41,068 nucleotides of DNA, from the NCBI GenBank assembly GCA_018670825.1, contig JABHIW010000086.1:1-41068 (forward strand), given 5' to 3'. Each line of letters starts with the position of its first letter. The stretch's first letter is position 1. This DNA comes from Candidatus Scalindua sp. Its GTDB lineage: Bacteria; Planctomycetota; Brocadiia; Brocadiales; Scalinduaceae. The position numbers were made by a program, and so were the translations under genes. Shown piece by piece: positions 8,028-16,226 of the stretch. Below the pieces are notes generated by a model. That model did no database searches. It had not been told where the DNA came from and worked only from the letters and a program-made list of their open reading frames with translations.

Positions 8028-9356
8028 TTAAATGTCTTTTAAAAGCTTATTAGCAGAAGATTTTTCGATAGTGTCATTAAACATTTCCAAAGTATTTGAA
8101 AATATTTTTAATTCCCTATTTTGTGCGACAGGTATATCGTCAGTCCCACTTTTGTCTAGTGCATTAATTACGTGCTTTATGGTGAGTAAATTGATAGTAC
8201 ATGCAGGCTGGTACGCGAACTCCTGGTCCTCTTCAGTATTTGATTCGGCAGCAACTCCACACTCAACTAATTCGTAAAGAATTTGATGTACCAGCCGAAT
8301 AGGTATTTCCAGGGCATGGGAAATCTGGTTTGCCGTTAAAGGCTTAACTTCGCTAGAAAAATTCTTTGTTATTAAGTACATTATATGTAAAGCAAGTAAT
8401 CTCTTGTATGAGATACTTACACGCGAACAATCCGGCTCGAATTCATACGTATCTATATTCTGAAGAGCAAAAGAAATTTCTGCTCCAAAAAGAACGATTA
8501 ACCAGCTAATCTGTATCCATATCAGAAAAAGAGGTAATGCCGCGAAACTTCCATAAATAGCATTATACTGTGCTACACCAACCTGGGAGTGGATATAGCC
8601 CCATTGTGCAACTTGATAAGTAATGCCAGCAATCACACCTGCTATAAGGCCGTACAAAAATCGAACCTTCGTGTTCGGCATAAAAATATATATAAAAGTA
8701 AAAGCTCCACAGATTACGCAATAAGGTAATAGCTTGAATGTAAAGAATATCATGGGACTGAAAAAACCTAAAATTGCAAACTTTTCGGTGATGTGGGTTA
8801 CCTGAGTAATTATGAATACGGTAAGACCACTTGACACAATAATAAGAACGGGACAGATAAGCATTATAGAAATATAATCTGTTATTTTTCTTACCGTGCT
8901 TCGTGATTTCTTTATTCCCCAGATATCATTGAATGAATGCTCAATATTACTTAACAGCTTAATTACTATCCAGAAAAGCACAGCCAGGCCAATACCAGCC
9001 ACCACCCCTCCTTTGGTTTGATCGAGAAGCGAACGAGCAAATTCCATAACCTGCATGAGCACTTCTTCCTGACCGGGAAATTTTTTCAGAAGTTGCTTCT
9101 CCAGGGCCTTATCAGAACCAAACCCCTTTGCTATACCAAATATCAGAGCGACAACAGGAACAATTGAAAGTAAAGAGTAGAAAGTTAGAGCAGATGCCCT
9201 TAAACTACACTTATCTTCATAAAAACCGCGCAACGCTAGTATCACAACTCTAAGCTGTGTAATGAAGAATATTTTTTTACGAGGATGGTCTTTGAGACGG
9301 ATTCTCCATATGTCAGTTGTTACATAATTGATAATTTCTGATAACATAGTTTTCAT
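8028..9356 (-). CDS. YihY/BrkB family inner-membrane protein with C-terminal extension
   Basis: The core matches the YihY/virulence factor BrkB family (long misnamed RNase BN). Family hallmarks are the N-terminal ALTFYSLLSIVPVVAL segment, a glycine-rich GGVVAGIGLAVLFWIV helix, NDIWGIKKSRS, and the late LPLFLIWIQISWLIVLFGAEI helix. About six membrane segments are visible. After the membrane domain comes a soluble tail of about 130 residues that looks like a winged helix, with a LTANQISHALEIPIRLVHQILYEL stretch reading as a helix-turn-helix; such tails are common in the family. The longest frame starts with TTG at 9404, but ATG at 9356 is more plausible and gives 442 residues. The true biochemical role of the family is unsettled. 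It ends about 30 bases before the lipoprotein hydrolase start and may be cotranscribed. Confidence 0.88.
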   Translation of the reverse strand: MKTMLSEIINYVTTDIWRIRLKDHPRKKIFFITQLRVVILALRGFYEDKCSLRASALTFYSLLSIVPVVALIFGIAKGFGSDKALEKQLLKKFPGQEEVLMQVMEFARSLLDQTKGGVVAGIGLAVLFWIVIKLLSNIEHSFNDIWGIKKSRSTVRKITDYISIMLICPVLIIVSSGLTVFIITQVTHITEKFAILGFFSPMIFFTFKLLPYCVICGAFTFIYIFMPNTKVRFLYGLIAGVIAGITYQVAQWGYIHSQVGVAQYNAIYGSFAALPLFLIWIQISWLIVLFGAEISFALQNIDTYEFEPDCSRVSISYKRLLALHIMYLITKNFSSEVKPLTANQISHALEIPIRLVHQILYELVECGVAAESNTEEDQEFAYQPACTINLLTIKHVINALDKSGTDDIPVAQNRELKIFSNTLEMFNDTIEKSSANKLLKDI

Positions 9357-9408
9357 ATGATAAGAAACCTCATTAATAACGTAATGCGGCACAGCCGCAA
9401 TCAAGTTT

Positions 9409-9495
9409 GAAGTGACTAAAGTGAACTAGAATGCCTAAAGTTAAAAAGATATTTTCCCATAACTTTAGCTCACTTTAAGCTTTAGGCACTTTTGA
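9409..9495. repeat. Imperfect long inverted repeat of AAGTG/CTAAAG units
   Basis: The left arm (9409-9446) contains AAGTGACTAAAG, AGTGAACTA and CCTAAAGTTA. The right arm (9461-9495) contains the complements AACTTTAG, TAGCTCACT and CTTTAGGCACTT. Folding gives a hairpin of about 32-34 positions with roughly two thirds paired and a loop of about 14 bases. The arms are themselves built from short related units, so the element looks like a MITE- or REP-like repeat rather than a terminator, and its place between divergent genes argues the same way. Confidence 0.5.
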
Positions 9496-9602
9496 CTTTT
9501 TGTTGTTATTCTATAGTATGGTGAAATGAGTTGTCAACCGTTATAATTGATAGCCTGATCAGGTCGCTATCTCCAAAATCACCATCCTTTGAATCCGCTC
9601 TG

Positions 9603-9637
9603 GATAACATCACACTGAGCAGAGTCGAAGTGTTATC
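9603..9637. repeat. REP-like palindromic element
   Basis: The core CACTGAGCAGAGTCGAAGTG (9613-9632) belongs by appearance to the short palindromic sequences that pair CACT with AGTG around a GAGC...GTCGA centre and are dispersed in many bacterial genomes. Outer bases extend the pairing: GATAA at 9603-9607 pairs with TTATC at 9633-9637, leaving a five-base bulge CATCA. It lies about 55 bases before the YjbQ start. Confidence 0.4.
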
Positions 9638-9689
9638 AATATTGAAATCCCTATACATAATATTTACAATTACATCAAGGAGAAGTGAG

Positions 9690-10109
9690 ATGAAAAGTTA
9701 TCGAAAAGAGCTATGGTATAATGTAACGAAAAGAAGAGAGTTTATAAACATTACTCCTCAAGTCAATTCCTGTCTCAAAGAAAGTGGTGTACAGGAAGGC
9801 CTCGTCCTCGTTAATGCAATGCATATTACTGCTTCCGTCTTTATAAATGACGATGAGTCCGGCCTCCATCACGATTATGAGGAGTGGCTGGAAAAGCTGG
9901 CGCCTCATGAACCGTTATCACTATATCGTCATAACAATACGGGTGAGGACAATGGAGATGCGCACCTTAAGCGACAGGTAATGGGCCGTGAAGTCCTTGT
10001 CGCAATCACAGAAGGCAGATTGGATTTTGGACCATGGGAACAGATTTTCTACGGAGAGTTTGACGGCAAGCGAAAAAAGAGAGTCTTGGTGAAAATTATT
10101 GGTGAATAA
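9690..10109 (+). CDS. YjbQ/UPF0047 family protein
   Basis: A longer frame opens at 9531, but the start is placed at ATG 9690 because AAGGAG (9677-9682) lies seven bases upstream and the resulting 139 residues match the usual UPF0047 length. Family features seen are the HITAS strand (His45), the [11 protein letters not shown] helix, the [21 protein letters not shown] segment with its invariant AHLK, and the C-terminal [18 protein letters not shown] that precedes a basic strand. Members of this family in other bacteria can replace ThiE with weak thiamine-phosphate synthase activity, but the physiological role is uncertain. The gene converges on the SulP gene with only 42 bases between them. Confidence 0.92.
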   Translation: MKSYRKELWYNVTKRREFINITPQVNSCLKESGVQEGLVLVNAMHITASVFINDDESGLHHDYEEWLEKLAPHEPLSLYRHNNTGEDNGDAHLKRQVMGREVLVAITEGRLDFGPWEQIFYGEFDGKRKKRVLVKIIGE

Positions 10110-10151
10110 AAAGGCATGTGATGTTAATTGATACTTTTTTCAGTTAACAGT

Positions 10152-11711
10152 TTAAGGCTCGGTTTCCGGCAGCGCCAACCCCAACCGTTCGTGACTTGGT
10201 ACCATACGGAATTGTGGTTTTTTGATAACATTTACACCGACAAATACTTCCATACTTTTCAGGAAGATACGGCATTCCTCGCTGAGGTGTTTCAGGTGTA
10301 GCCGTTTACCGACGTTAAAGTATCTGTCGGACAGCGATTTGATTGCTTCAAGACCTGACTGGTCGCATACCTTCGAATGTCTGAAGTCTATGACTACATT
10401 ATCAGGATCCTTATACGGGTCAAAAGAATCAAGGAACTTTCGCACTGACCCAAAAAACAATGGACCTGACAGGCCGTAGACACATAACCTTGGTGTGCTT
10501 ACGAGTGAGTCTAGCTGAATATTCTTACCGCTTTTCCAGGCAAAAACCAAAGCGGATACTAATACGCCTGCAGCCACCGCAATAGCGAGGTCGGTAAATA
10601 CCGTAACTCCTGAAACAAGAACTAAGACGAATGCATCAGCACGCGGCATTTTGTGAACGATACGGATGCATGACCATTCAAATGTACTTAATACAACCAT
10701 AAACATAACACCTACCAATGCGGCAAGCGGAATCATTTCAATATACTTCGATCCAAACAAAATACATAAAAGGAGAAATATTGCGGCTGAAATACCGGAC
10801 AGTCTACCACGTCCACCGGAATTTACATTTATCATGCTTTGCCCTATCATGGCACATCCTCCCATTGTACCGAAGAAGCCCGACACAACATTTGCAATAC
10901 CCTGTCCAAGACATTCCCTGTTGCTCTGACCACGGGTCTCCGTTATTTCATCCACCAGCGATAATGTCATCAGGGACTCTAGGAGACCGATGGCAGCAAG
11001 AATAAGAGAATACGGCCAGATGATGCTGAGTGTGTGCCAGTTCAGTGGGATCATGGGAATGTGAAATTGTGGTAATCCTCCGGCAACAGAGGCCATGTCT
11101 TTTACCTGTAGCGTATTTATATTGAATCCAATTACTACCGCGGAAATCACTAAAATAGCGATCAGTGGAGCAGGAACGGCGCGTGTCAGACGCGGCAGAA
11201 AATAGATGATAACCATTGTCGTCACAACCAACCCGATCATAATCCATAACGTTGGTCCCTGCATCCATGTCAATACATCCGCTTCACCAGATAACTTAAA
11301 ATGTCTCAACTGAGAGAGAAATATGACAATTGCAAGGCCGTTGACAAACCCCAGCATTACCGGATGAGGCACCAGGCTGATATACTTACCCAGACGCAAA
11401 AGCCCTGCAGTGATCTGAATAATACCCATCAATACAACTGCTGCAAACAGATACTCAACACCGTTCTTTGCAACAAGTTCAATCATTACTACAGCCAGGG
11501 CTCCTGTAGCACCCGATATCATCCCCGGCCTACCCCCTCCTACTGCCGTGATAAGCCCTACTATGAATGCCGCGTATAAACCGACCAGCGGTTCTACACC
11601 GGCAACAAAGGAAAACGCAACCGCCTCTGGAATTAATGCCAGCGCAACAGTCAGGCCGGACAGGACATCGTCCTTTATATTTACATGTCTTTGAATATAA
11701 AAGTTAAACAT
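10152..11711 (-). CDS. SulP family anion transporter with STAS domain
   Basis: The 519-residue protein shows the SulP/SLC26 architecture. A polytopic membrane domain of about 390 residues begins with LSGLTVALALIPEAVAFSFV and includes GGRPGMISGATGALAVV; both are typical SulP stretches around the substrate site in TM1 and TM3. A cytoplasmic STAS domain follows at about 415-505 (PLFFGSVRKF to LKHLSEECRIFLKS), with the DQSGLEAI loop that carries the regulatory serine. Members transport sulfate, bicarbonate or other anions, often with Na+ or H+. The substrate cannot be read from the sequence; bicarbonate uptake is an option because the short protein resembles BicA-like members. It stands alone with no carbonic anhydrase or sulfate-assimilation genes nearby. 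Confidence 0.93.
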   Translation of the reverse strand: MFNFYIQRHVNIKDDVLSGLTVALALIPEAVAFSFVAGVEPLVGLYAAFIVGLITAVGGGRPGMISGATGALAVVMIELVAKNGVEYLFAAVVLMGIIQITAGLLRLGKYISLVPHPVMLGFVNGLAIVIFLSQLRHFKLSGEADVLTWMQGPTLWIMIGLVVTTMVIIYFLPRLTRAVPAPLIAILVISAVVIGFNINTLQVKDMASVAGGLPQFHIPMIPLNWHTLSIIWPYSLILAAIGLLESLMTLSLVDEITETRGQSNRECLGQGIANVVSGFFGTMGGCAMIGQSMINVNSGGRGRLSGISAAIFLLLCILFGSKYIEMIPLAALVGVMFMVVLSTFEWSCIRIVHKMPRADAFVLVLVSGVTVFTDLAIAVAAGVLVSALVFAWKSGKNIQLDSLVSTPRLCVYGLSGPLFFGSVRKFLDSFDPYKDPDNVVIDFRHSKVCDQSGLEAIKSLSDRYFNVGKRLHLKHLSEECRIFLKSMEVFVGVNVIKKPQFRMVPSHERLGLALPETEP

Positions 11712-12260
11712 GGTATTACAAACGCAGCAATATTATTCCCAGTATTTACTAAAATTGATTACTTAATGGAGTACAGATGTTTTATGCATACAAAAAGCAG
11801 AGGAGTGTGATATGTTTTCTAAATAAATCACCTAATCTGATAGACAGAAAAAAATGTTCAAGTGCAGAAAACTCCCCGCACCCAAATGGAATTCAGGTGA
11901 AAAAAAGTTCTTACTAAATTTATGCACACAAAAATACAAAAAAAAGGATTCTATGGTATTTAATTTTTTGTGTCAATAGTAATGTTTCATTGCATCCTCC
12001 GCATATCTACGGTGAATCTCTTTTTCCGCTTGATTTTGGTATTTGACCTTACTATTAAAAGATATTTTGAACTTTATGGTTGTAAGTATAAGCGAAAAAA
12101 GGATCCACACTACATATTAACTCACCTAAAAGCCGAAAGAGTTGTCATTTATACCAGAGTATAGTTCAATAGATGTTGAAATAATAAAAACAACATGCGA
12201 TCAGTTAATATGAATAGGAATGAATATTTTGGCGAATGTCAGCATGGTAAGATTATATGA

Positions 12261-12282
12261 TTCACTTCAGGTTTGAAGTGGA
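12261..12282. repeat. Short perfect hairpin
   Basis: CACTTCA at 12263-12269 pairs with TGAAGTG at 12274-12280 around a four-base GGTT loop, with two further outer pairs, one of them a G-T wobble. No T-run follows on either side, so it is not a clear terminator. It could be a repeat remnant or an RNA hairpin. Confidence 0.3.
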
Positions 12283-12399
12283 AATGCAAAACTCGTACAG
12301 TATTACACGTAGCCATTTTTTATATTATTTTATAATCACATTGTGCAATAAGTAAGATCCACCTTCATTATAAAAGTTTCACCACTACTTATGGAGTAA

Positions 12400-12980
12400 T
12401 CCGCCTCTGTATTTTTTATCGGTACTCTAATCCTTTTAAAATCTTTACTTGAATTTCTCCATTAACACCAAAATGACAGATTACCAAATTCCATATAAAG
12501 ACCTGTTTTTAAGTTCATGCTATCTAAATGCCGGTTTCCATTTTGACAGTAATTAGGTCTCTTCCATACTTGTCCTGAATTTCCAGTTAAATTTCAGTTT
12601 TGACAACGTCTATGGGTCTTTCGACACTTCACCAATAGTTCACTTTTGTTAATCTCCTTAAAACACACTTGACATATCTTCTATGCCTTTTTCCCTGGAC
12701 GTTTACTACCATGACTCTTTATCACAGTAGTTCAGAGCGGCTTGAGACCTGCTCTTAAAATCGATATCGAAGGACCTTCTCTCATCTCTTGTATCGCATC
12801 AAACAACTTTCGTGCTTCTCACTCAATTGATTGTTCTTGGCACAAAATGTGGAGCCCATATTTATCAATTTGGGAAAATGTAATTCACAATTACTTTGAC
12901 ACCATCCACTTGCAGATTCACCCGACAATTCAATCTTTACAAATTTCATTCTTGAACGAATTAATTTTAGCATGGCAAAA
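12400..12980 (-). pseudogene. Possible decayed gene, family unknown
   Basis: On the minus strand, consecutive pieces read like protein but change frame and contain stops. At about 12973-12782 there is a 63-codon piece with KFVKIELSGESASGW. In a second frame around 12820-12740 comes EARKLFDAIQEMREG. Around 12720-12600 follow KSHGSKRPGKKA and then CQVCFKEI with VKCRKTHRRC, a zinc-ribbon-like cysteine spacing. The density of charged and patterned residues suggests an inactivated gene, perhaps a transposase or other mobile-element protein. I cannot name the family, and chance similarity is possible. Confidence 0.3.
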
Positions 12981-13186
12981 GGGATATGGTTGACTGCTTC
13001 GTTTGATTTGTACTCTTATCTGTTGTTAATTATTTTACTCACATAGTATTTTTAGATATGCAAGGGGGAGTATATCGCCGAAAAAATGGTAGCCTCAGGT
13101 AAAAAGCTTAGAATTGCATGTCAAAGACAGAGAGTTATTGATATGATTGAATTGGCTTACTGTAGGGAAACTTAATACTCTTAAGA

Positions 13187-14413
13187 ATGTCAATTAAAAT
13201 TAGAGAAACCATTTTAGTATTCACGGTACCGGTAATTTTTTTTGGACTAGTTGAAGGAGCGGCACGCTTATTCAATATCAAACATTTAAGCATTGATGGT
13301 TATAACTCGAACATTGATGATTATAAATTTAGAAACTCAGGTAGTGGGATAAAACCGGACATGGTTCTTAATCATAAATTTGTTTCTAATATGAGATTCG
13401 AGGGAAGAGACTTTGCAGGAAATCCATATCCTTTTTTTACAAACAAACAGGGATGGGTTGAAAGATATGATGTTTCTTTAAAAAAAGCACCTGAAGTTTT
13501 TCGGATTTTCTATGTAGGTGATTCCAATACTCAGGGCTTAGTTCCTTATGAAGACAAAATGGTTGAAATAGTTGAAAAAGGGTTGAATAATAAATATCCA
13601 GATAAAGAATGTGAAGTGATCAATACCGGGACATCAAGTTATTCCATCATTATTTATTATCTACTCATTAAGAATGTTCTTATCGAATACGACCCTGATC
13701 TGATAGTTATTAATGTTGATATGACGGATATTCCCAACGATTATGTTTATAAAAAATTTGCTGTATTTGGGCCGGACAAACTCCCTACGGCAGTTTTACC
13801 TGCCGACACTAACTACAGAAAGTCTTATTATCTCACTCCAGAGGGAGTTGTTAGGATTTCTCCTGCACAGAGAATGAGAGAGTTCCTGGCGTATCACTCA
13901 CGACTATTTAATCTACTGGAAAGGATTATAATAAAATTAATTCCCCGGCCTGATGAAAATGCTAAGTATGATAATTATCAGCCTGCAAATTGGAATGCAT
14001 TTAACTGGACCCCAGAAATTAAGAAAAATGTGGCATATTCTATGAATCTCCTTGGTGAAACTATTAAATTTTTAAAAAAGAGAAACATAAAAGTGTTGAT
14101 TACAGGAGTTCCTCACTACACACAATTCGTTAAGTACACTAAATTTCCCGTTACAAGAATGGCCACTAATCATCGTCCACATGATGTCCTGAAAGCTACT
14201 GTTAATCAGTTTGGGGGTAGTTATTTAGATTCATATCAAATTATAAAAGAGACCATAGTCAATTATCCACAAGGCACTTATTACCCCAGCAAAGATCCTA
14301 CACACTTTAATATAAAGGGCCAGCATATTTGGGCCAAAACGCAACTTCAATTTTTGACGGACAAACGTAATAATTTACTTTCTTTTGATGAACCGGGAAG
14401 TATAAAACAGTAG
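13187..14413 (+). CDS. SGNH/GDSL-family hydrolase, membrane-anchored
   Basis: The 408-residue protein has an N-terminal hydrophobic segment (residues 8-25) that should anchor or export it. The SGNH catalytic blocks are visible: GDSNTQG (111-117) with nucleophile Ser113, an INTG block around 145-148 supplying the oxyanion glycine and asparagine region, and DPTH (370-373) with catalytic Asp370 and His373. This fold includes carbohydrate esterases and O-acetyl modifying enzymes such as those acting on exopolysaccharide. Its place at the head of a glycan gene cluster suggests a role in removing or adding acyl groups on an envelope polysaccharide; that is inference. No strong ribosome binding site precedes ATG 13187. 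Confidence 0.82.
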   Translation: MSIKIRETILVFTVPVIFFGLVEGAARLFNIKHLSIDGYNSNIDDYKFRNSGSGIKPDMVLNHKFVSNMRFEGRDFAGNPYPFFTNKQGWVERYDVSLKKAPEVFRIFYVGDSNTQGLVPYEDKMVEIVEKGLNNKYPDKECEVINTGTSSYSIIIYYLLIKNVLIEYDPDLIVINVDMTDIPNDYVYKKFAVFGPDKLPTAVLPADTNYRKSYYLTPEGVVRISPAQRMREFLAYHSRLFNLLERIIIKLIPRPDENAKYDNYQPANWNAFNWTPEIKKNVAYSMNLLGETIKFLKKRNIKVLITGVPHYTQFVKYTKFPVTRMATNHRPHDVLKATVNQFGGSYLDSYQIIKETIVNYPQGTYYPSKDPTHFNIKGQHIWAKTQLQFLTDKRNNLLSFDEPGSIKQ

Positions 14414-14595
14414 AGAAGGTAAATTATCTTAATATTCTGAAATTGAAGAAGTATTCGTTTTCTAAGCATTTAGGTTGTCTTTTAATCTCGTGCTAAATGC
14501 TGGCGTTATTAGTAAAAATATTGCCCAATTCCTCATATTATATAACAAATTTGGTAAAGAATATTAAAGGTGAATTATTAGAGTTTATAATTTTT

Positions 14596-16131
14596 TTAGT
14601 TATCTTCCAAACGGCTGTCAGCCTTTTTCCATTTCTTTCTCACAACAAGTATTTCAGAAATAAAGCGCATATAGCGTGTATTCTCAACACCGGTTCTAAA
14701 GAAGTCGACAAGGTTCTTTAAAAATCTCCAAGGCCTTAACACAATAGATATAATGTAGAAATTAATAAAATACCAACGCATAAGACGAGAAAGCGACTTG
14801 TCTGAAATATTTTTACATACTGATCTACCGTGAAAATCAAAAAAATTAATCATGCTGTCTCGTTTACTAGAATTATTACTAATTATCTTTTTTTTCAAGA
14901 GGTTATCGTAATAATGTGTTCCCGGGTACGGGATAAATTTTGATACTGTTATGTCATGAATCCCCATAACAGCTAATTTCCTGATCAGTTTAAGTGTCTG
15001 CTTTAGACTCTGTTTTGTATCCTCAGGAAAACCAATAACGACAAAACATCCAACCGTAATCTTTGTCTGGAGTATAGTGCGAACTGCATTGTAAAATCCG
15101 GGTAAAGAAATTTGTTTTTTTATTGTTCTTAATATTTTGGGAGAGCCGGATTCTGGGGCAAGTGCAAAGTTCTTTAGCCCGGATCTCTCTAATGTTTTAC
15201 AAAGTTCAATATCAATTGCCTCACATCTAGTGCCTGCAGGCAACTGATAATTAATATTTAATTTTCTATTTATTAATTCATTAGCAAAACTCAGAACTTT
15301 AGACCGATTAATAATGAAAGTAAGGTCCATAAAAGTAAAACCGTTAACATTATATTTATTAATTAAATACTCCATCTCATCAACAATGGATTTACCGGAT
15401 CTCATAATGTAGCGACGCCCCCACATACCTTCATTTGAGCAAAAAGTGCATGCATATGGACATCCCCGGGAACCAAGAATGGGAATTGAACGTCCCAGTT
15501 TAATTCCTGTGACCTGGTTATGTTCTATGTAGTCTGTAATTGACCAATTATCCCAATCTGGGTATGGGAAGTTATCTATTGCTAAAATTCGCTTTCGCGA
15601 ACAATTGGTTACTAATTCACCATTATTATTTAAATAAATAATTCCATCTATGTTATGCCAATCCAAATCACTGTGTATTTTGGTAACCAATTCGTAAAGC
15701 GTTTCTTCGCCTTCGCCATAAACAACAACATCAAACAATCCATTACTAAATGCGCCTTCCGGAAGAGCGGTTGCATGTTCACCTCCTACAACGAAAATTG
15801 CATGAGGAAACCTGGATCTAGCCTTTATTGCCAAGTCCAAAACCAGGGGCCAGCAATGTGAAAAATTACAAGTAAATCCAATTATCGTTGAATTTTCTGG
15901 GATTTTGTCAATAATTTCATATTCGGAAAGGCCTTGTATCGCTATATCTTCATGGTATTTGTACTTGTTAATCTTCTCAAGGTTTTCACCGCATCCATCG
16001 ATTGCAAAGTAATCTATCCCTTTTGTTTTTAAGAAACCACCTATGTAAGCAAGTCCTAGTGGAGGTGACGGCGTTTGAATCTGGATTCCTCTTAGAACTT
16101 TTAAACCTTGATGATTAATCAGTGTAACCAT
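14596..16131 (-). CDS. B12-binding-domain radical SAM protein
   Basis: The 511-residue protein has an N-terminal cobalamin-binding-like Rossmann domain (about 22-145; PSPPLGLAYIGGFL at 22-35 and VVGGEHATALPEG at 114-126). A radical SAM domain follows from about 215, with the iron-sulfur motif GCPYACTFCS (Cys224, Cys228, Cys231). Family members (BchE, HpnJ/HpnP and many methyltransferases) carry out difficult C-methylations, ring formations or oxidations. The B12 domain lacks an obvious DxHxxG motif, which is usual for this class. The C-terminal 130 residues are basic and hydrophobic. It lies in the glycan island and is encoded opposite to the SGNH gene, with its neighbour at 16227 in the same direction 95 bases upstream. 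Substrate unknown; a lipid, hopanoid or sugar is possible. Confidence 0.88.
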   Translation of the reverse strand: MVTLINHQGLKVLRGIQIQTPSPPLGLAYIGGFLKTKGIDYFAIDGCGENLEKINKYKYHEDIAIQGLSEYEIIDKIPENSTIIGFTCNFSHCWPLVLDLAIKARSRFPHAIFVVGGEHATALPEGAFSNGLFDVVVYGEGEETLYELVTKIHSDLDWHNIDGIIYLNNNGELVTNCSRKRILAIDNFPYPDWDNWSITDYIEHNQVTGIKLGRSIPILGSRGCPYACTFCSNEGMWGRRYIMRSGKSIVDEMEYLINKYNVNGFTFMDLTFIINRSKVLSFANELINRKLNINYQLPAGTRCEAIDIELCKTLERSGLKNFALAPESGSPKILRTIKKQISLPGFYNAVRTILQTKITVGCFVVIGFPEDTKQSLKQTLKLIRKLAVMGIHDITVSKFIPYPGTHYYDNLLKKKIISNNSSKRDSMINFFDFHGRSVCKNISDKSLSRLMRWYFINFYIISIVLRPWRFLKNLVDFFRTGVENTRYMRFISEILVVRKKWKKADSRLEDN

Positions 16132-16226
16132 GTTCTATTAGTTCCTTCATATAAGGTCCCATTTTTTATTTAGAAAACCATATTTTGTTTTGCAAAATAT
16201 AATGTCTTGCTTATCAGAAAAAGGAT

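Larger units (their letters stand above)
9405..9689. other. Divergent intergenic region with two hairpin-forming repeats
   Basis: The region separates the minus-strand YihY gene from the plus-strand YjbQ gene. It carries a long imperfect inverted repeat (9409-9495) and a second palindromic element (9603-9637), listed separately. An open frame runs through 9531-9689 into YjbQ, but the YjbQ ribosome binding site lies downstream, so this part is taken as leader DNA. Confidence 0.6.
11712..13186. other. Long intergenic region without an intact gene
   Basis: Nearly 1.5 kb between the SulP start and the SGNH hydrolase. The first 650 bases hold only short, unconvincing frames and one small hairpin (12261-12282). 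From about 12400 to 12980 the minus strand has broken coding-like stretches, listed as a possible pseudogene. A plus-strand frame ending just before 13173 includes a short basic stretch but is too small to judge. Confidence 0.6.

Noticed and set aside
8028-9356. Annotation of the YihY protein as ribonuclease BN
   Set aside because: The RNase BN name for this membrane family is a known historical error; no nuclease motif is present.
9531-9689. Longer YjbQ reading frame starting at 9531
   Set aside because: AAGGAG sits before ATG 9690 and the family length fits the shorter protein; the extra 53 residues look like leader DNA with a REP-like repeat inside.
11970-12164. 64-codon plus-strand frame in the long intergenic region
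   Set aside because: No ribosome binding site, random-looking composition and no family resemblance.
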